From UBA822 sp965249775 (GTDB lineage Bacteria; Gemmatimonadota; Gemmatimonadetes; Longimicrobiales; Gaopeijiaceae), in contig OZ252253.1 in assembly GCA_965249775.1 (NCBI GenBank), positions 992,001-1,056,000 on the forward strand: DNA of 64,000 nt, written 5' to 3'. The translations under genes and the position numbers were made by a program. Shown one piece after another: positions 36,342-44,684 of the stretch. How positions within the stretch are numbered: the first letter of the stretch is position 1; each line of letters opens with the position of its first letter. The notes below the pieces were generated by a model. That model saw only the letters and a program-made list of their open reading frames with translations. It did no database searches and was not told where the DNA came from.

Positions 36342-37046
36342 CTATTCGTGTTTGAAGACGATGACTCGGGCAGGTCGTACAAGGTGGCCCTTGAAAAGGT
36401 ATCCCTTCTGGAACACCTCCTGGACCTTTTGATCGTCCTCGGGATTCTCAGTCGGCACCCCCACCATGGCCTCCATGATATTGGGGTCGAAGACCTCGCC
36501 AACCGGGTCGATCAATTCTACGCCGGCAGCCTCGAGCGCCTGACGGAATTTCCGCTCGACGAGGTCGACTCCCTCGATGAGGGCCTCCACGGTCGTGCTC
36601 TCGGCCTGCCACGCACCGACCCGCTGCAGATCATCCAGACCCTCGGCGAAACTCCGAAGTAGGTCCGCTTGTCCCCGCGTCCAGGCTTCGGACAATTCGG
36701 TCTCGGCCCGGCGACGATAGTTCGTGAATTCGGCAACCAACCGAAGATGGCGATCGTTCAAGCCAGCGAGCTCGTTCTGCAAACGATCGAGTTCGCTGGA
36801 CAGCTCGGCCTCGACTTCCTGCTCCTCAATCTCCTCGGGTGAGGCCGAATCCCCGGATAGGGCCTCGGTCGAGGTCTGATCCGTAGGCTCGGCCGAGGCC
36901 GGATCGCCGGAAAGCGGCTCGGTCGAGGCCGGATCGTTGGAAAGCGTCTCGGTCGATGGCTCGGGGATCGAGGCGGCGTTCGCTTTCATCCCGGCCTCGT
37001 CGGAGAGGGCTATTTCTTCGGGCGAGCTGGCTTTTTTCTTACCCAT
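36342..37046 (-). CDS. grpE: GrpE nucleotide exchange factor with repetitive acidic N-terminus
   Basis: Exchanges ADP on DnaK. 234 residues, longer than the usual 170-200. Residues about 20-80 are low-complexity, with repeats of the STEPLSGDPA type. A coiled coil follows (about 80-140, LDRLQNELAGLNDRHLRLVAEFTNYRRRAETEL), then the beta domain ending FDPNIMEAMVGVPTENPEDDQKVQEVFQKGYLFKGHLVRPARVIVFK. It is first in the grpE-dnaJ pair. No CIRCE element is visible upstream. Confidence 0.94.
   Translation of the reverse strand: MGKKKASSPEEIALSDEAGMKANAASIPEPSTETLSNDPASTEPLSGDPASAEPTDQTSTEALSGDSASPEEIEEQEVEAELSSELDRLQNELAGLNDRHLRLVAEFTNYRRRAETELSEAWTRGQADLLRSFAEGLDDLQRVGAWQAESTTVEALIEGVDLVERKFRQALEAAGVELIDPVGEVFDPNIMEAMVGVPTENPEDDQKVQEVFQKGYLFKGHLVRPARVIVFKHE
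36887..36946 (-). repeat. Two tandem 30-bp units in grpE
   Basis: 36887-36916 and 36917-36946 differ at two bases, with partial copies on both sides. They encode the 10-residue STEPLSGDPA-like repeats and keep the frame. Confidence 0.8.
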
Positions 37047-37190
37047 TGTGCTCTCGATATCCCTTTATGGCGGCAGCGCGGTGCGGGCCACAACGACCCA
37101 GGGGGCCTGTTTCTTCCGTGCGTGTGAACTTACTGCTTCTCGGGCCCTCCGGGAGCCCCGCCTTCAATACGTTGTCCGACGACGTGGAAT

Positions 37191-38459
37191 TCAAGGCCCG
37201 TCTACCAACGCCTGGTAGAGTAATTGCAGCGCCGCCTGGCTCGCCCGTTCCCGTACCGCCTCACGACCCCCGCTGAAAACCCGGTGTGAGGTGCTCACCC
37301 GTCCATGCACGGCAACGGCGCACCACACCGTGCCCACTGGTTTCTCTGGTGTGCCGCCACCCGGCCCGGCGACTCCTGTAATGCCCACGCCCACGTCGGC
37401 GTTCAAGACGTCGGCGACGCCACGAGCCATGCCGGCCGCCACCGTCTCAGAAACCGCACCGCTCTCGACGAGCATCGCCTCATCGACGCCGAGCAATTCG
37501 AGCTTGATGCGATCGGCATACGCGATCACTCCCCCTCGGAAGTAGGTCGAGGAACCGGGGAGATCTGTGATCCTCTTCGCCATGAGTCCCCCGGTACAGC
37601 TCTCGGCCACTGCCAAGGTGTGCGAGCCGCTCGTGAGGACGTCGGCCACGGCCTCGACCAAGTCTCCCTTCTCCATCCCAATGCGGTGAGGCGCCACGAT
37701 CGGGTCCAGAACCGCCTGTGCTTCGTCCAGCAATCTCGTGGCCGCGTCCTCTCGAGACCGAACCGAGATCCGTATCGAAACGCCCCGGAGGCCGGGAAGG
37801 AACGCCAGATCAACCTCTTCCGGGAGCCCTGCCCGAACCTCATCGACACGCTCGCCGAGTACGGACTCGGCAATCCCGGTCGTGTAGAGAGTCCTGTGCA
37901 CGAGGGGAACCAGGCGATCTTCGAACCGATCACGGATGACGTCCCCGAGTACACTCTCGAAGATCCCGCGCATTTCGTGAGGAACCCCGGGCAGAAGCGC
38001 CACTGAGCGGCCCTCGTGCTGCATCAGGAGCCCCGGTGCACTCCCGAGCGCATTGGCCAGTACCTGAGCCCCGCGAGGCACCTCGGCTTGCGACAGATTG
38101 TTCGCAGGAAGGTCCTGAAAACCACGGGCTCGAAATCGTCCACGCAGATCGTCGACCAACTGCGGATCGGAGCGAAGGTCGAGGCCTAAGAAGTCCGCCA
38201 CGGCCGGCCGCGTCAGATCGTCTCGGGTCGGTCCGAGTCCACCTGTCACGATGATCAAGTCGGCCACATCAAGAGCTGCGGAAAGTGCGGCCTGAATTGC
38301 ATCAGCGTCGTCCCCTACGACCCACCGCCGAACGACGGGCGCGCCGAGAGCCGCCAACTCTCTACCCAGCCAAGACCCGTTCGTGTCTGTCGTCTCACCG
38401 GAGATAAGCTCCTCGCCTACGGCGACCACCGCAGCCTTGACCCGCTCATTTCGGGGCAC
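37191..38459 (-). CDS. cinA: CinA (nicotinamide-nucleotide amidohydrolase/ADP-ribose pyrophosphatase)
   Basis: Recycles NMN and related nucleotides in NAD metabolism. About 422 residues from GTG 38459, which lies 4 bases after the pgsA stop; an open frame reaches 38489. N-terminal MoCF-like domain (AAVVAVGEELISGETTDTNGSWL and IIVTGGLGPTRDDLTRPAVA) and C-terminal amidohydrolase domain (LAVAESCTGGLMAKRITDLPGSSTYFRGGVIAYA; GITGVAGPGGG). Both halves are complete. Last gene of the mglA-pgsA-cinA run. Confidence 0.93.
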   Translation of the reverse strand: MPRNERVKAAVVAVGEELISGETTDTNGSWLGRELAALGAPVVRRWVVGDDADAIQAALSAALDVADLIIVTGGLGPTRDDLTRPAVADFLGLDLRSDPQLVDDLRGRFRARGFQDLPANNLSQAEVPRGAQVLANALGSAPGLLMQHEGRSVALLPGVPHEMRGIFESVLGDVIRDRFEDRLVPLVHRTLYTTGIAESVLGERVDEVRAGLPEEVDLAFLPGLRGVSIRISVRSREDAATRLLDEAQAVLDPIVAPHRIGMEKGDLVEAVADVLTSGSHTLAVAESCTGGLMAKRITDLPGSSTYFRGGVIAYADRIKLELLGVDEAMLVESGAVSETVAAGMARGVADVLNADVGVGITGVAGPGGGTPEKPVGTVWCAVAVHGRVSTSHRVFSGGREAVRERASQAALQLLYQALVDGP

Positions 38460-38463
38460 GCAT

Positions 38464-39105
38464 TCAGTCCCGGAAGCCCAACAGGGCACGGTAGCTCCAT
38501 AGGTAGTCCACCATGGAGTAAATGGTGAGGATCAGCGCGAGAAGGAGCGTCACACCGATCCAAGCGGCATGGACCTGTACAAACACCCGGTACGGAAGGT
38601 TGACCAGCCCCTGGGCCGCACCAATTTCTTGCAGGGGGTACCACAGCAGGAGTCCTCCCGAAAACAGGTTCTGTAGCAGCGCCTTATACTTGCCCGAAGT
38701 CCCGGCGGCGATCACTACATCCCGTCGAACGGCCCACTGCCTGAAGACCGTAACCAGAAGCTCTCTTCCCAGAATCACGATCAACACCCACATGGGGAGC
38801 ATGCCCCAAAAAGGAATCAACCCTGCTTCCCCTTCCCGGTGTGAAATGATGTAGAAGGGGATAAACGTCGATACGAGCAGCAGCTTATCGGCCAGCGGGT
38901 CGAGCAGCTTGCCCACGTCGGTGATCCAGCCGTGCTTTCTCGCCAGGTATCCGTCCCAGAGATCGGATAGGCCCGCAACGACGAAGACGGCGAAGGCCAC
39001 CAGGCGTGCACCCACGGAGGGTTGGAGCGCCAGGAAAAAGATCACCGGACAGGCCACGATTCGCCCGACCGTGATCACATTGGGGAGGTTGCGACTCCCT
39101 GCCAT
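38464..39105 (-). CDS. pgsA: CDP-diacylglycerol-glycerol-3-phosphate 3-phosphatidyltransferase
   Basis: Membrane enzyme that makes phosphatidylglycerophosphate, precursor of PG and cardiolipin. 213 residues. The CDP-alcohol phosphotransferase motif is at 48-73: D48, DG at 51-52, AR at 55-56, G65, D69 and D73 (SDLWDGYLARK ... GKLLDPLADK). Five or six helices. It overlaps neither neighbour: 8 bases after mglA and 4 before cinA. Confidence 0.94.
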   Translation of the reverse strand: MAGSRNLPNVITVGRIVACPVIFFLALQPSVGARLVAFAVFVVAGLSDLWDGYLARKHGWITDVGKLLDPLADKLLLVSTFIPFYIISHREGEAGLIPFWGMLPMWVLIVILGRELLVTVFRQWAVRRDVVIAAGTSGKYKALLQNLFSGGLLLWYPLQEIGAAQGLVNLPYRVFVQVHAAWIGVTLLLALILTIYSMVDYLWSYRALLGFRD

Positions 39106-39112
39106 GGTCGCC

Positions 39113-39691
39113 TCAGTTAAGTGCCTGAACGACCATCTTGCTGACCGCGCCGAGTGTCTCGAAGACCCCTTGACCCTCGATCGCTACACCCTCGAAATCG
39201 GGCACTCCCATGGGATTGAGCTGTGCCCTGAGGTCTGCCATCGCCATCGCGTTGGGAAGATCACGCTTGTTGTATTGCATAGCGAAGGGGATCGTCGTGA
39301 GATCATATCCGTAGGAGTCGAGGTTCTCGTAGAGATTGTGCATGGCTTCGATATTCGCCTCCATGCGCTCCGCCTGTGAGTCCGCCACGAAGATCACGCC
39401 GTCGACGCCTTTCAAGATCAACTTACGACTTGCGTTGTAATACACCTGACCGGGAACCGTGTACAGGTGAAACCGGGTCTTGAAGCCCTTGACGTCACCG
39501 AGATCGATCGGTAGAAAGTCGAAGAACAGCGTCCGCTCCGTCTCTGTTGCGAGGGAGATCATCTTCCCCTTCGCTTCAGGATTTACCTTCGAATATACGT
39601 ACTCCAGGTTGGTGGTTTTTCCGCCCAACCCAGTGCCGTAATAAACAATCTTACAGTTTATTTCCCGGCCGGCGTAGTTGATGAGCGACAT
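39113..39691 (-). CDS. mglA: MglA-type small Ras-like GTPase
   Basis: 192 residues. P-loop at 19-26 (GTGLGGKT), switch region with the TVPGQ variant of DxxGQ (78-82), and NKRD specificity loop. In Myxococcus MglA sets cell polarity for motility, with MglB as GAP. No roadblock-domain mglB lies next to it here; the 187 bases upstream hold no gene. The catalytic Arg/Gln finger arrangement is as in the family. It may act in polarity or surface movement. Confidence 0.93.
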   Translation of the reverse strand: MSLINYAGREINCKIVYYGTGLGGKTTNLEYVYSKVNPEAKGKMISLATETERTLFFDFLPIDLGDVKGFKTRFHLYTVPGQVYYNASRKLILKGVDGVIFVADSQAERMEANIEAMHNLYENLDSYGYDLTTIPFAMQYNKRDLPNAMAMADLRAQLNPMGVPDFEGVAIEGQGVFETLGAVSKMVVQALN

Positions 39692-39878
39692 TGAGGGCTA
39701 CGCTCTCTTCCGGCATGGTGAGTCGATCAATCCCCCCAAACGGTCTCTCACGATTTCTAGCCCCCGTATGGAAGCCGAGCTGGGATTCAGCGTTACTCGA
39801 GGCGGCGACAAGGATGAACCTTTCCCCCAATCTGGGAAAGAGTAGCACAAGGTCGGGCAGAGGGGCATGATGAGCAAC

Positions 39879-40181
39879 CTATCCTGGGGACAAGGCGGGA
39901 CCCTTCGCGTCCCGCTCCATTCGCTCGACGATCACCTGAGCCCGACGGCGCAGCGCCCCTCGAGACTCCCATGCCACGAAATCTTTCATCAGATTGATGT
40001 GGCCCACGCTAGCTTCGGCTCTGGCCATGTGGCCAAGAGCGGCAAGACGCCGAAAAAAAGACGGGCTGAACAGGTCTCGGCTATGCCGCTGTATCTGATC
40101 ACGAATCACCCAAGCGGCCACCGCCCCCGCGGCTGCCGCCGCCAAGACCACGATGCCCGTATTTCTAGTTCTTCTATCCAT
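39879..40181 (-). CDS. Small membrane-anchored protein
   Basis: 100 residues, not recognised. One N-terminal helix (about 8-26, IVVLAAAAAGAVAAWVI), then a basic/acidic amphipathic segment. It starts 3 bases after recR, so it is cotranscribed with it. There is no similarity I can name. Confidence 0.6.
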   Translation of the reverse strand: MDRRTRNTGIVVLAAAAAGAVAAWVIRDQIQRHSRDLFSPSFFRRLAALGHMARAEASVGHINLMKDFVAWESRGALRRRAQVIVERMERDAKGPALSPG

Positions 40182-40184
40182 GAC

Positions 40185-40778
40185 CTACATCTCCCGTCGC
40201 CCGGCCAGAGCTTCGACGATCGTGGAACCATCGACGTAGTCCAGCTCGCTTCCCACCGGAAGGCCGCGTGCCAAACGCGTCACCTTCGGTCCCAGGGGGC
40301 GAATCACCCCCTCCAAATATACGGCGGTGGCTTCTCCCTCGACGCTCGAGTTCGTGGCTACAACAACCTCCTTGACGTCTCCGGCAGCCGACCGGATCCG
40401 ATCCAAAAGCGGTGTGACGCTGATCTCCTCAGGGCCGACTCCATCCAAGGGCGAAAGCCGGCCACCAAGCACATGGTAATGGCCCCTGTATCCCCCTGCC
40501 CTCTCAATAGCTCCAACCTCGTAGGCCTCCTCAACGATACAGATGATCGCCTCGTCTCGGTTCGGATTTGAGCAGATCTCGCATCGTGCTGATTCCGTAA
40601 AATTCCCACATACCTCGCACAGACGGATCTTCTCCGCCACTTCGCGAATCGCCGCGGCGAGGCTGAACGCCTCCTCGCGAGGCCGCTTCAAGAGGTAGTA
40701 TCCAAAACGTTGGGCGGTCTTGGACCCCACGCCCGGAAGGCGGGAAAATTCCTTTATGAGTTGTTGGATGACCGACAC
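40185..40778 (-). CDS. recR: Recombination mediator RecR
   Basis: Works with RecF/RecO to load RecA at gaps. 197 residues. N-terminal HhH region (LPGVGSKTAQRFGYYLL), zinc finger CEVCGNFTESARCEIC (about 56-72) and Toprim domain (IICIVEEAYEVGAIERAGGYRG ... GPEEISVTPLLDRI). It follows ebfC, the usual dnaX-ebfC-recR order. Confidence 0.97.
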   Translation of the reverse strand: MSVIQQLIKEFSRLPGVGSKTAQRFGYYLLKRPREEAFSLAAAIREVAEKIRLCEVCGNFTESARCEICSNPNRDEAIICIVEEAYEVGAIERAGGYRGHYHVLGGRLSPLDGVGPEEISVTPLLDRIRSAAGDVKEVVVATNSSVEGEATAVYLEGVIRPLGPKVTRLARGLPVGSELDYVDGSTIVEALAGRREM

Positions 40779-40852
40779 TAAAAACTAATGGGTCGGCGGA
40801 GGACCGGGGGGAATTTTCTTACGACCACGATCCATCCAGATGGGCCACAATT

Positions 40853-41170
40853 CTAGAGCAGGCCGGGGAGTTGGATCGGCATACCCCCTGCTGCCTTCCG
40901 CATGTCTTCCTCATACTGGCCCTGCGCTTTACCCTGAGCTTCCGATACAGCAGCCAGCACCAAGTCCTCGAGCATTTCCACGTCGCGCGGATCCACGACC
41001 GTGGGATCGATCACGATCCGGGTCACACCGCCTTTTCCGTCGACGGTCGCCGTCACCATTCCCCCGCCGGCTGAGGCAGAGATTTCACGCGCTGAGAGTT
41101 CCTCCTGCAACTGGGCCATCCGCTCCTGGAGCTGCTGGCCCATCTGCATGAGTTGCTGAATGTCGGTCAT
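40853..41170 (-). CDS. YbaB/EbfC nucleoid-associated protein
   Basis: 105 residues, DNA-binding dimer. N-terminal helix (MQMGQQLQERMAQLQEELSAREI) and the tweezer-like sheet GGGMVTATVDGKGGVTRIVIDPTVV. Lies between dnaX and recR as in most bacteria. Confidence 0.94.
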   Translation of the reverse strand: MTDIQQLMQMGQQLQERMAQLQEELSAREISASAGGGMVTATVDGKGGVTRIVIDPTVVDPRDVEMLEDLVLAAVSEAQGKAQGQYEEDMRKAAGGMPIQLPGLL

Positions 41171-41200
41171 CGTAGAACCCCTGCTTCCAACGTGGTGGAA

Positions 41201-42898
41201 TCAATCTAGTAATTCCAGGTCAAGTTCGTCTACCGCGTGTTGAAGACGCGGTTCCCGTTTGATCAGCCCCTTCATCCGGTCCTTCCGAACTGCGTCTGGG
41301 TTGATGCGCTCCGGCCGCTCACGCACCCCATCGCCAGACGCTCGAAGCACGATTTCGGGTGCCGAATTCATCAAGCCTCCCAGCGCTTTTTGAAGGGCCC
41401 GGAGCGCCGAGGGGTCCTCGAGGCGTTCCAGACCTGGTCCGACTGGAAGTTCGATGACCACCGGGCCGCCAGCCTCGGCGTGGGAGACGGCAGCGGCCCG
41501 GAGAAAAGGGCGCATCCCGCTGGGAACGCCCGTGCCTTCCTCGACCAAGAGGGCCCAGGCGTCCGTAGCCGTGAGTGTTCCCGACGGTTTCTGAGCGGAG
41601 GCGCCCTCAGGCGCCTCGGCAGCGCCTTCGGGCGGATCCGAGTACGGTTCATCCGCCGTGGTGGCCCCCGAGGTGCCCCCGGATGCGGCCCCGGATGCGG
41701 CCCCGGATTCAGCCCCGGGGGACGGCCCCTCTGAGAAACCTTCCGGTGGGGGGCTCCCACCTAGACCGGCCAGCAATTCCTCCAACGTCACAGTCCGATC
41801 CACATAACTTATGCGCAGCAGCAGCATTTCGAGCATTACTTGTGGATTGGGGCTCCGCCTAAGACTTCCGGAACTTTCGACATCGGATGCCAGCGCCAGC
41901 ATCCGGGTCAGGTCGGCCGGGCTGAACCGAGCGAGCCTTGCCTTGAAAGCGTCACGCGTATCGGCAACGAGATCCGGCGGCGTTCCTCCCAACGAGAGCC
42001 TCAGGAGGGACCGGAGCGAGTCTACCAGGCCATGGTAAAACTCGACCAGGTCGTACCCCTCGTCGAGCAGCCGCTCCACGAAGCCGAAGATCTCGCCACG
42101 TTTCCCTTCGGCCCATAGGTCCAAGAGTTCTACATAGCGCTCGTTGTCGACCAGGCCCAGTACCTGGCGCACGGACTCCTGACTGATTTCCCCGCCAGTG
42201 AGGGCTATCACCTGATCCAGCAGAGAGAGAGCGTCCCTCATGCCTCCGTCGGCCTTCCGCGCGATCGTTCTGAGGGCATCTTCCGGAACGGGAAGGCCCT
42301 CCTGCTCGAGCACCAAAGCCAGGCGGTCCATGATGTCGGCAACGCCGATACGGCGGAAGTCGAATCGTTGACATCGTGAAAGAATCGGTGCCGCCGTCTG
42401 CTGGATCTTCTGAGGCTCCGTAGTCGCGAACACGAAGATCACTCGCGGCGGCGGTTCTTCGAGGATCTTCAACAGCGCGTTCCAAGCCTCCCTCGTGAGC
42501 ATGTGGGCCTCATCCACGATGAAGACCTTGTAGCTGGCTTCGTTCGAAGGTGAATACATGGCCCGCTCGCGGAGCTGCCTGGCATCATCGACACCTCGGT
42601 TCGAAGCCGCGTCGATCTCGATGACGTCCAGCACGGTCTGTCCGCTCCAAATCCTGGCGCAGCTCTCACATTCCCCGCAGGGCTCCCCCGACTCCCCACG
42701 AACCGAGCAGTTGAGGGACATCGCGAGCACGCGCGCCAGCGTCGTCTTGCCAACGCCTCGGGGCCCGCAGAAAAGGTAGGCGTGTCCCACTCGACCATCT
42801 GATACCGCCCGTCGCAGCGTTTCGGAGACATGTTTCTGGGTCGCGACGTCGGCGAAGCGCCGGGGTCGGTATTTTCTAGCTAACGCCGTGTGGGACAA
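41201..42898 (-). CDS. dnaX: DNA polymerase III subunits gamma and tau
   Basis: Clamp-loader ATPase. From TTG 42898 it is 565 residues, beginning SHTALARKYRPRRF, the usual family start. The frame is open to 43012, but that part would overlap the SRP RNA terminator. Walker A GPRGVGKTT, zinc site (CARI and CGECESC), Walker B VFIVDEAHM and sensor 1 TTEPQK are present. The C-terminal part is Gly/Ala/Ser-rich with short tandem repeats (GAASGAASGGTSG). No slippery A-run was noticed for making gamma by frameshift. Confidence 0.94.
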   Translation of the reverse strand: MSHTALARKYRPRRFADVATQKHVSETLRRAVSDGRVGHAYLFCGPRGVGKTTLARVLAMSLNCSVRGESGEPCGECESCARIWSGQTVLDVIEIDAASNRGVDDARQLRERAMYSPSNEASYKVFIVDEAHMLTREAWNALLKILEEPPPRVIFVFATTEPQKIQQTAAPILSRCQRFDFRRIGVADIMDRLALVLEQEGLPVPEDALRTIARKADGGMRDALSLLDQVIALTGGEISQESVRQVLGLVDNERYVELLDLWAEGKRGEIFGFVERLLDEGYDLVEFYHGLVDSLRSLLRLSLGGTPPDLVADTRDAFKARLARFSPADLTRMLALASDVESSGSLRRSPNPQVMLEMLLLRISYVDRTVTLEELLAGLGGSPPPEGFSEGPSPGAESGAASGAASGGTSGATTADEPYSDPPEGAAEAPEGASAQKPSGTLTATDAWALLVEEGTGVPSGMRPFLRAAAVSHAEAGGPVVIELPVGPGLERLEDPSALRALQKALGGLMNSAPEIVLRASGDGVRERPERINPDAVRKDRMKGLIKREPRLQHAVDELDLELLD

Positions 42899-42990
42899 CG
42901 TCTTAAAGTTCCGTGACCGGTGGTAGGTGGGCCCGACAAGGCGCCACTGGTGGCACGCGGTCGGTCGAGACACCTGCTGCGAAACAAAAA

Positions 42991-43088
42991 TGCCCCAGGC
43001 GACCCGCAGCAACGATCACCACACTTACCGCTGCTACCGGCAAGGTCCTGACGGAGTTCGTGGGCTCTCGCCCTACGGACCTGGGGCA
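42991..43088 (-). ncRNA. ffs: Signal recognition particle RNA (4.5S type)
   Basis: Scaffold for Ffh in cotranslational membrane targeting. The 98-nt RNA is closed by TGCCCCAGG (5', 43088-43080) and CCTGGGGCA (3', 42999-42991), followed by T5 (42990-42986) as a terminator. Helix 8 has GTCAGG (43052-43047) and AGCAGC (43035-43030), the conserved symmetric-loop partners. Between them ACC and GGU enclose UUGCC (43043-43039) instead of a GGAA loop. It lies between yraN and dnaX on the same strand. Confidence 0.85.
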
Positions 43089-43130
43089 CCTGAAACTTAG
43101 ACCGCGACGAAAGGAGCGTCAACGCGCCGA

Positions 43131-43547
43131 TCACTCTATCCACGCTCCCTCGATGTGCTCCAATTCAACGCACCCACTGGGCATTACCCGTACTGAGACC
43201 GCGTCGAACCGATAGCATCGCGCCCTGAAGTCGCTCCGAGCGATCCACCCGCGGGCGGCCAAGGAAATCGCATGGCGCTTCCTCCAAGTGATGGCCTCCA
43301 AGGGATGTCCGAACGCCGGCCCGCTGCGACCCTTTACTTCCACGAACGCAACGAGTCCATCCTTTTCCACCACGAGGTCGATCTCCTTGCGGAGGAAGCG
43401 AACGTTACGGTCGAGGACTCGCCAACCCCTCTCTTTCAGGAGACCTTCGGCCAGCGCTTCGAAACGGCGTCCGCGACGTACTGTGTTCAAGAGTGAAGGC
43501 CGGTGCTTCGGGCTGGAGGGGGGAGGTCTACTGGCTAGCCTGGCCAA
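43131..43547 (-). CDS. YraN/UPF0102 family protein
   Basis: 138 residues, Holliday-junction-resolvase-like nuclease fold. The pattern RRGRRFEALAEGLLKERGWRVLDRN, then EIDLVV and FVEVKGRSGPAFGHP, includes the D and ExK residues of the active site. Function not established. It is followed by the SRP RNA gene. Confidence 0.88.
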   Translation of the reverse strand: MARLASRPPPSSPKHRPSLLNTVRRGRRFEALAEGLLKERGWRVLDRNVRFLRKEIDLVVEKDGLVAFVEVKGRSGPAFGHPLEAITWRKRHAISLAARGWIARSDFRARCYRFDAVSVRVMPSGCVELEHIEGAWIE

Positions 43548-43640
43548 AACGGGAGGGCACAGCCATGGCCGGAGGAGTCATCCGGGGTCTCCGGCGCCAG
43601 CGCAGGTGGCAGCCCCAGTGTACTTCCTTAAGGGGCCCTC

Positions 43641-44669
43641 TTAGACCGGGGCCTGCACGTCACGCCCTATCGCGTCCGCAATCACGCGGATCTGATTCAT
43701 GAGCTCTCCGAACTGCTCCGGATAGAGCGACTGTGCACCGTCCGAGCGAGCCTGCGGGGGGTTCGCATGCACCTCTACCATCAAACCGTCAGCGCCAGCC
43801 GCCACGGCGGCCCGCGCCATAGGAATGACCTTATCCCGAATCCCCGTCCCGTGACTTGGATCTGCGATGATCGGAAGGTGGGAAAGGGACTTCACGACGG
43901 GGATCGCGGTGAGATCCAACAAATTCCGCGTCTGCGTGTCGAAACTCCGAACACCGCGCTCACACAGGATCACCTGCTCGTTGCCTTCGGCCAGGATGTA
44001 CTCGGCCGCGAGGAGCAACTCATTGATCGTGGCGGACATCCCCCGCTTGAGCAGCACCGGCGTGTTGGACTGGCCAGCCCGACGCAGCACAGGATAGTTC
44101 TGCATGTTGCGGGCCCCGATCTGTATGATGTCGGCATATCGAGCCACCAGGTCGACCCCGTCGGGGTCCAGCGCCTCCGTAAAGATCGCCATCCCCGTGG
44201 CCTCCCTGGCCTGGGCCAGCATCTTGAGCCCCTCCTCTCCGAGTCCCTGCCAGGAGTAGGGAGACGTACGAGGCTTGAACGCGCCCCCCCGGAGTACGGT
44301 AGCCCCGGCCTCTTTGAGTTGATGTGCGATGTCGAGGATGTCCTCGGCACCCTCCACGGCGCAGGGGCCGGCGATAATGTTGATCTCTTCGCCGCCGAAC
44401 CGAACCCCGTTCTCCAACTCGACGACGGTATCCGAATCACGCCACTCACGAGAGACCTGCTTGTACGGCTTGGTCACGGGGATAATCTCGAGCACGCCCA
44501 GTAGGCCCTGTATCCGGGTCGAGTCGACCCCTCCGTCGTTCCCCATGAGGCCGACCGTGGTCCGCTGCTTGCCCGGCATGGGGCGTGCTTCGTAGCCCAA
44601 GCGCTCTATCTCGTCCACGACGGCCTGAACCTGAGTCTCGGAGGCGCCGTGCTTCATCACTACCAACAT
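43641..44669 (-). CDS. aroF: 3-deoxy-7-phosphoheptulonate synthase (DAHP synthase)
   Basis: First step of the shikimate pathway: PEP plus erythrose 4-phosphate. 342 residues. N-terminal ferredoxin-like domain (about 1-80, MLVVMKHGASETQVQAVVDEIERLGYEA), likely for Phe/Tyr feedback. The barrel has AGPCAVEG, LRGGAFKPRTSPYSWQG, LLKRGMSATINE, ILCERGVRSFDTQTRN and ADPSHGTG. Type I-beta enzyme. Gene symbol by family convention. Confidence 0.95.
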   Translation of the reverse strand: MLVVMKHGASETQVQAVVDEIERLGYEARPMPGKQRTTVGLMGNDGGVDSTRIQGLLGVLEIIPVTKPYKQVSREWRDSDTVVELENGVRFGGEEINIIAGPCAVEGAEDILDIAHQLKEAGATVLRGGAFKPRTSPYSWQGLGEEGLKMLAQAREATGMAIFTEALDPDGVDLVARYADIIQIGARNMQNYPVLRRAGQSNTPVLLKRGMSATINELLLAAEYILAEGNEQVILCERGVRSFDTQTRNLLDLTAIPVVKSLSHLPIIADPSHGTGIRDKVIPMARAAVAAGADGLMVEVHANPPQARSDGAQSLYPEQFGELMNQIRVIADAIGRDVQAPV

Positions 44670-44684
44670 TCAGTTATTACCCCT

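Noticed and set aside
37047..37190. CIRCE or heat-shock promoter ahead of grpE
   Set aside because: No TTAGCACTC inverted repeat and no convincing sigma32-type boxes.
42899..43012. N-terminal extension of dnaX
   Set aside because: It overlaps the SRP RNA 3' end and terminator and has no family similarity.
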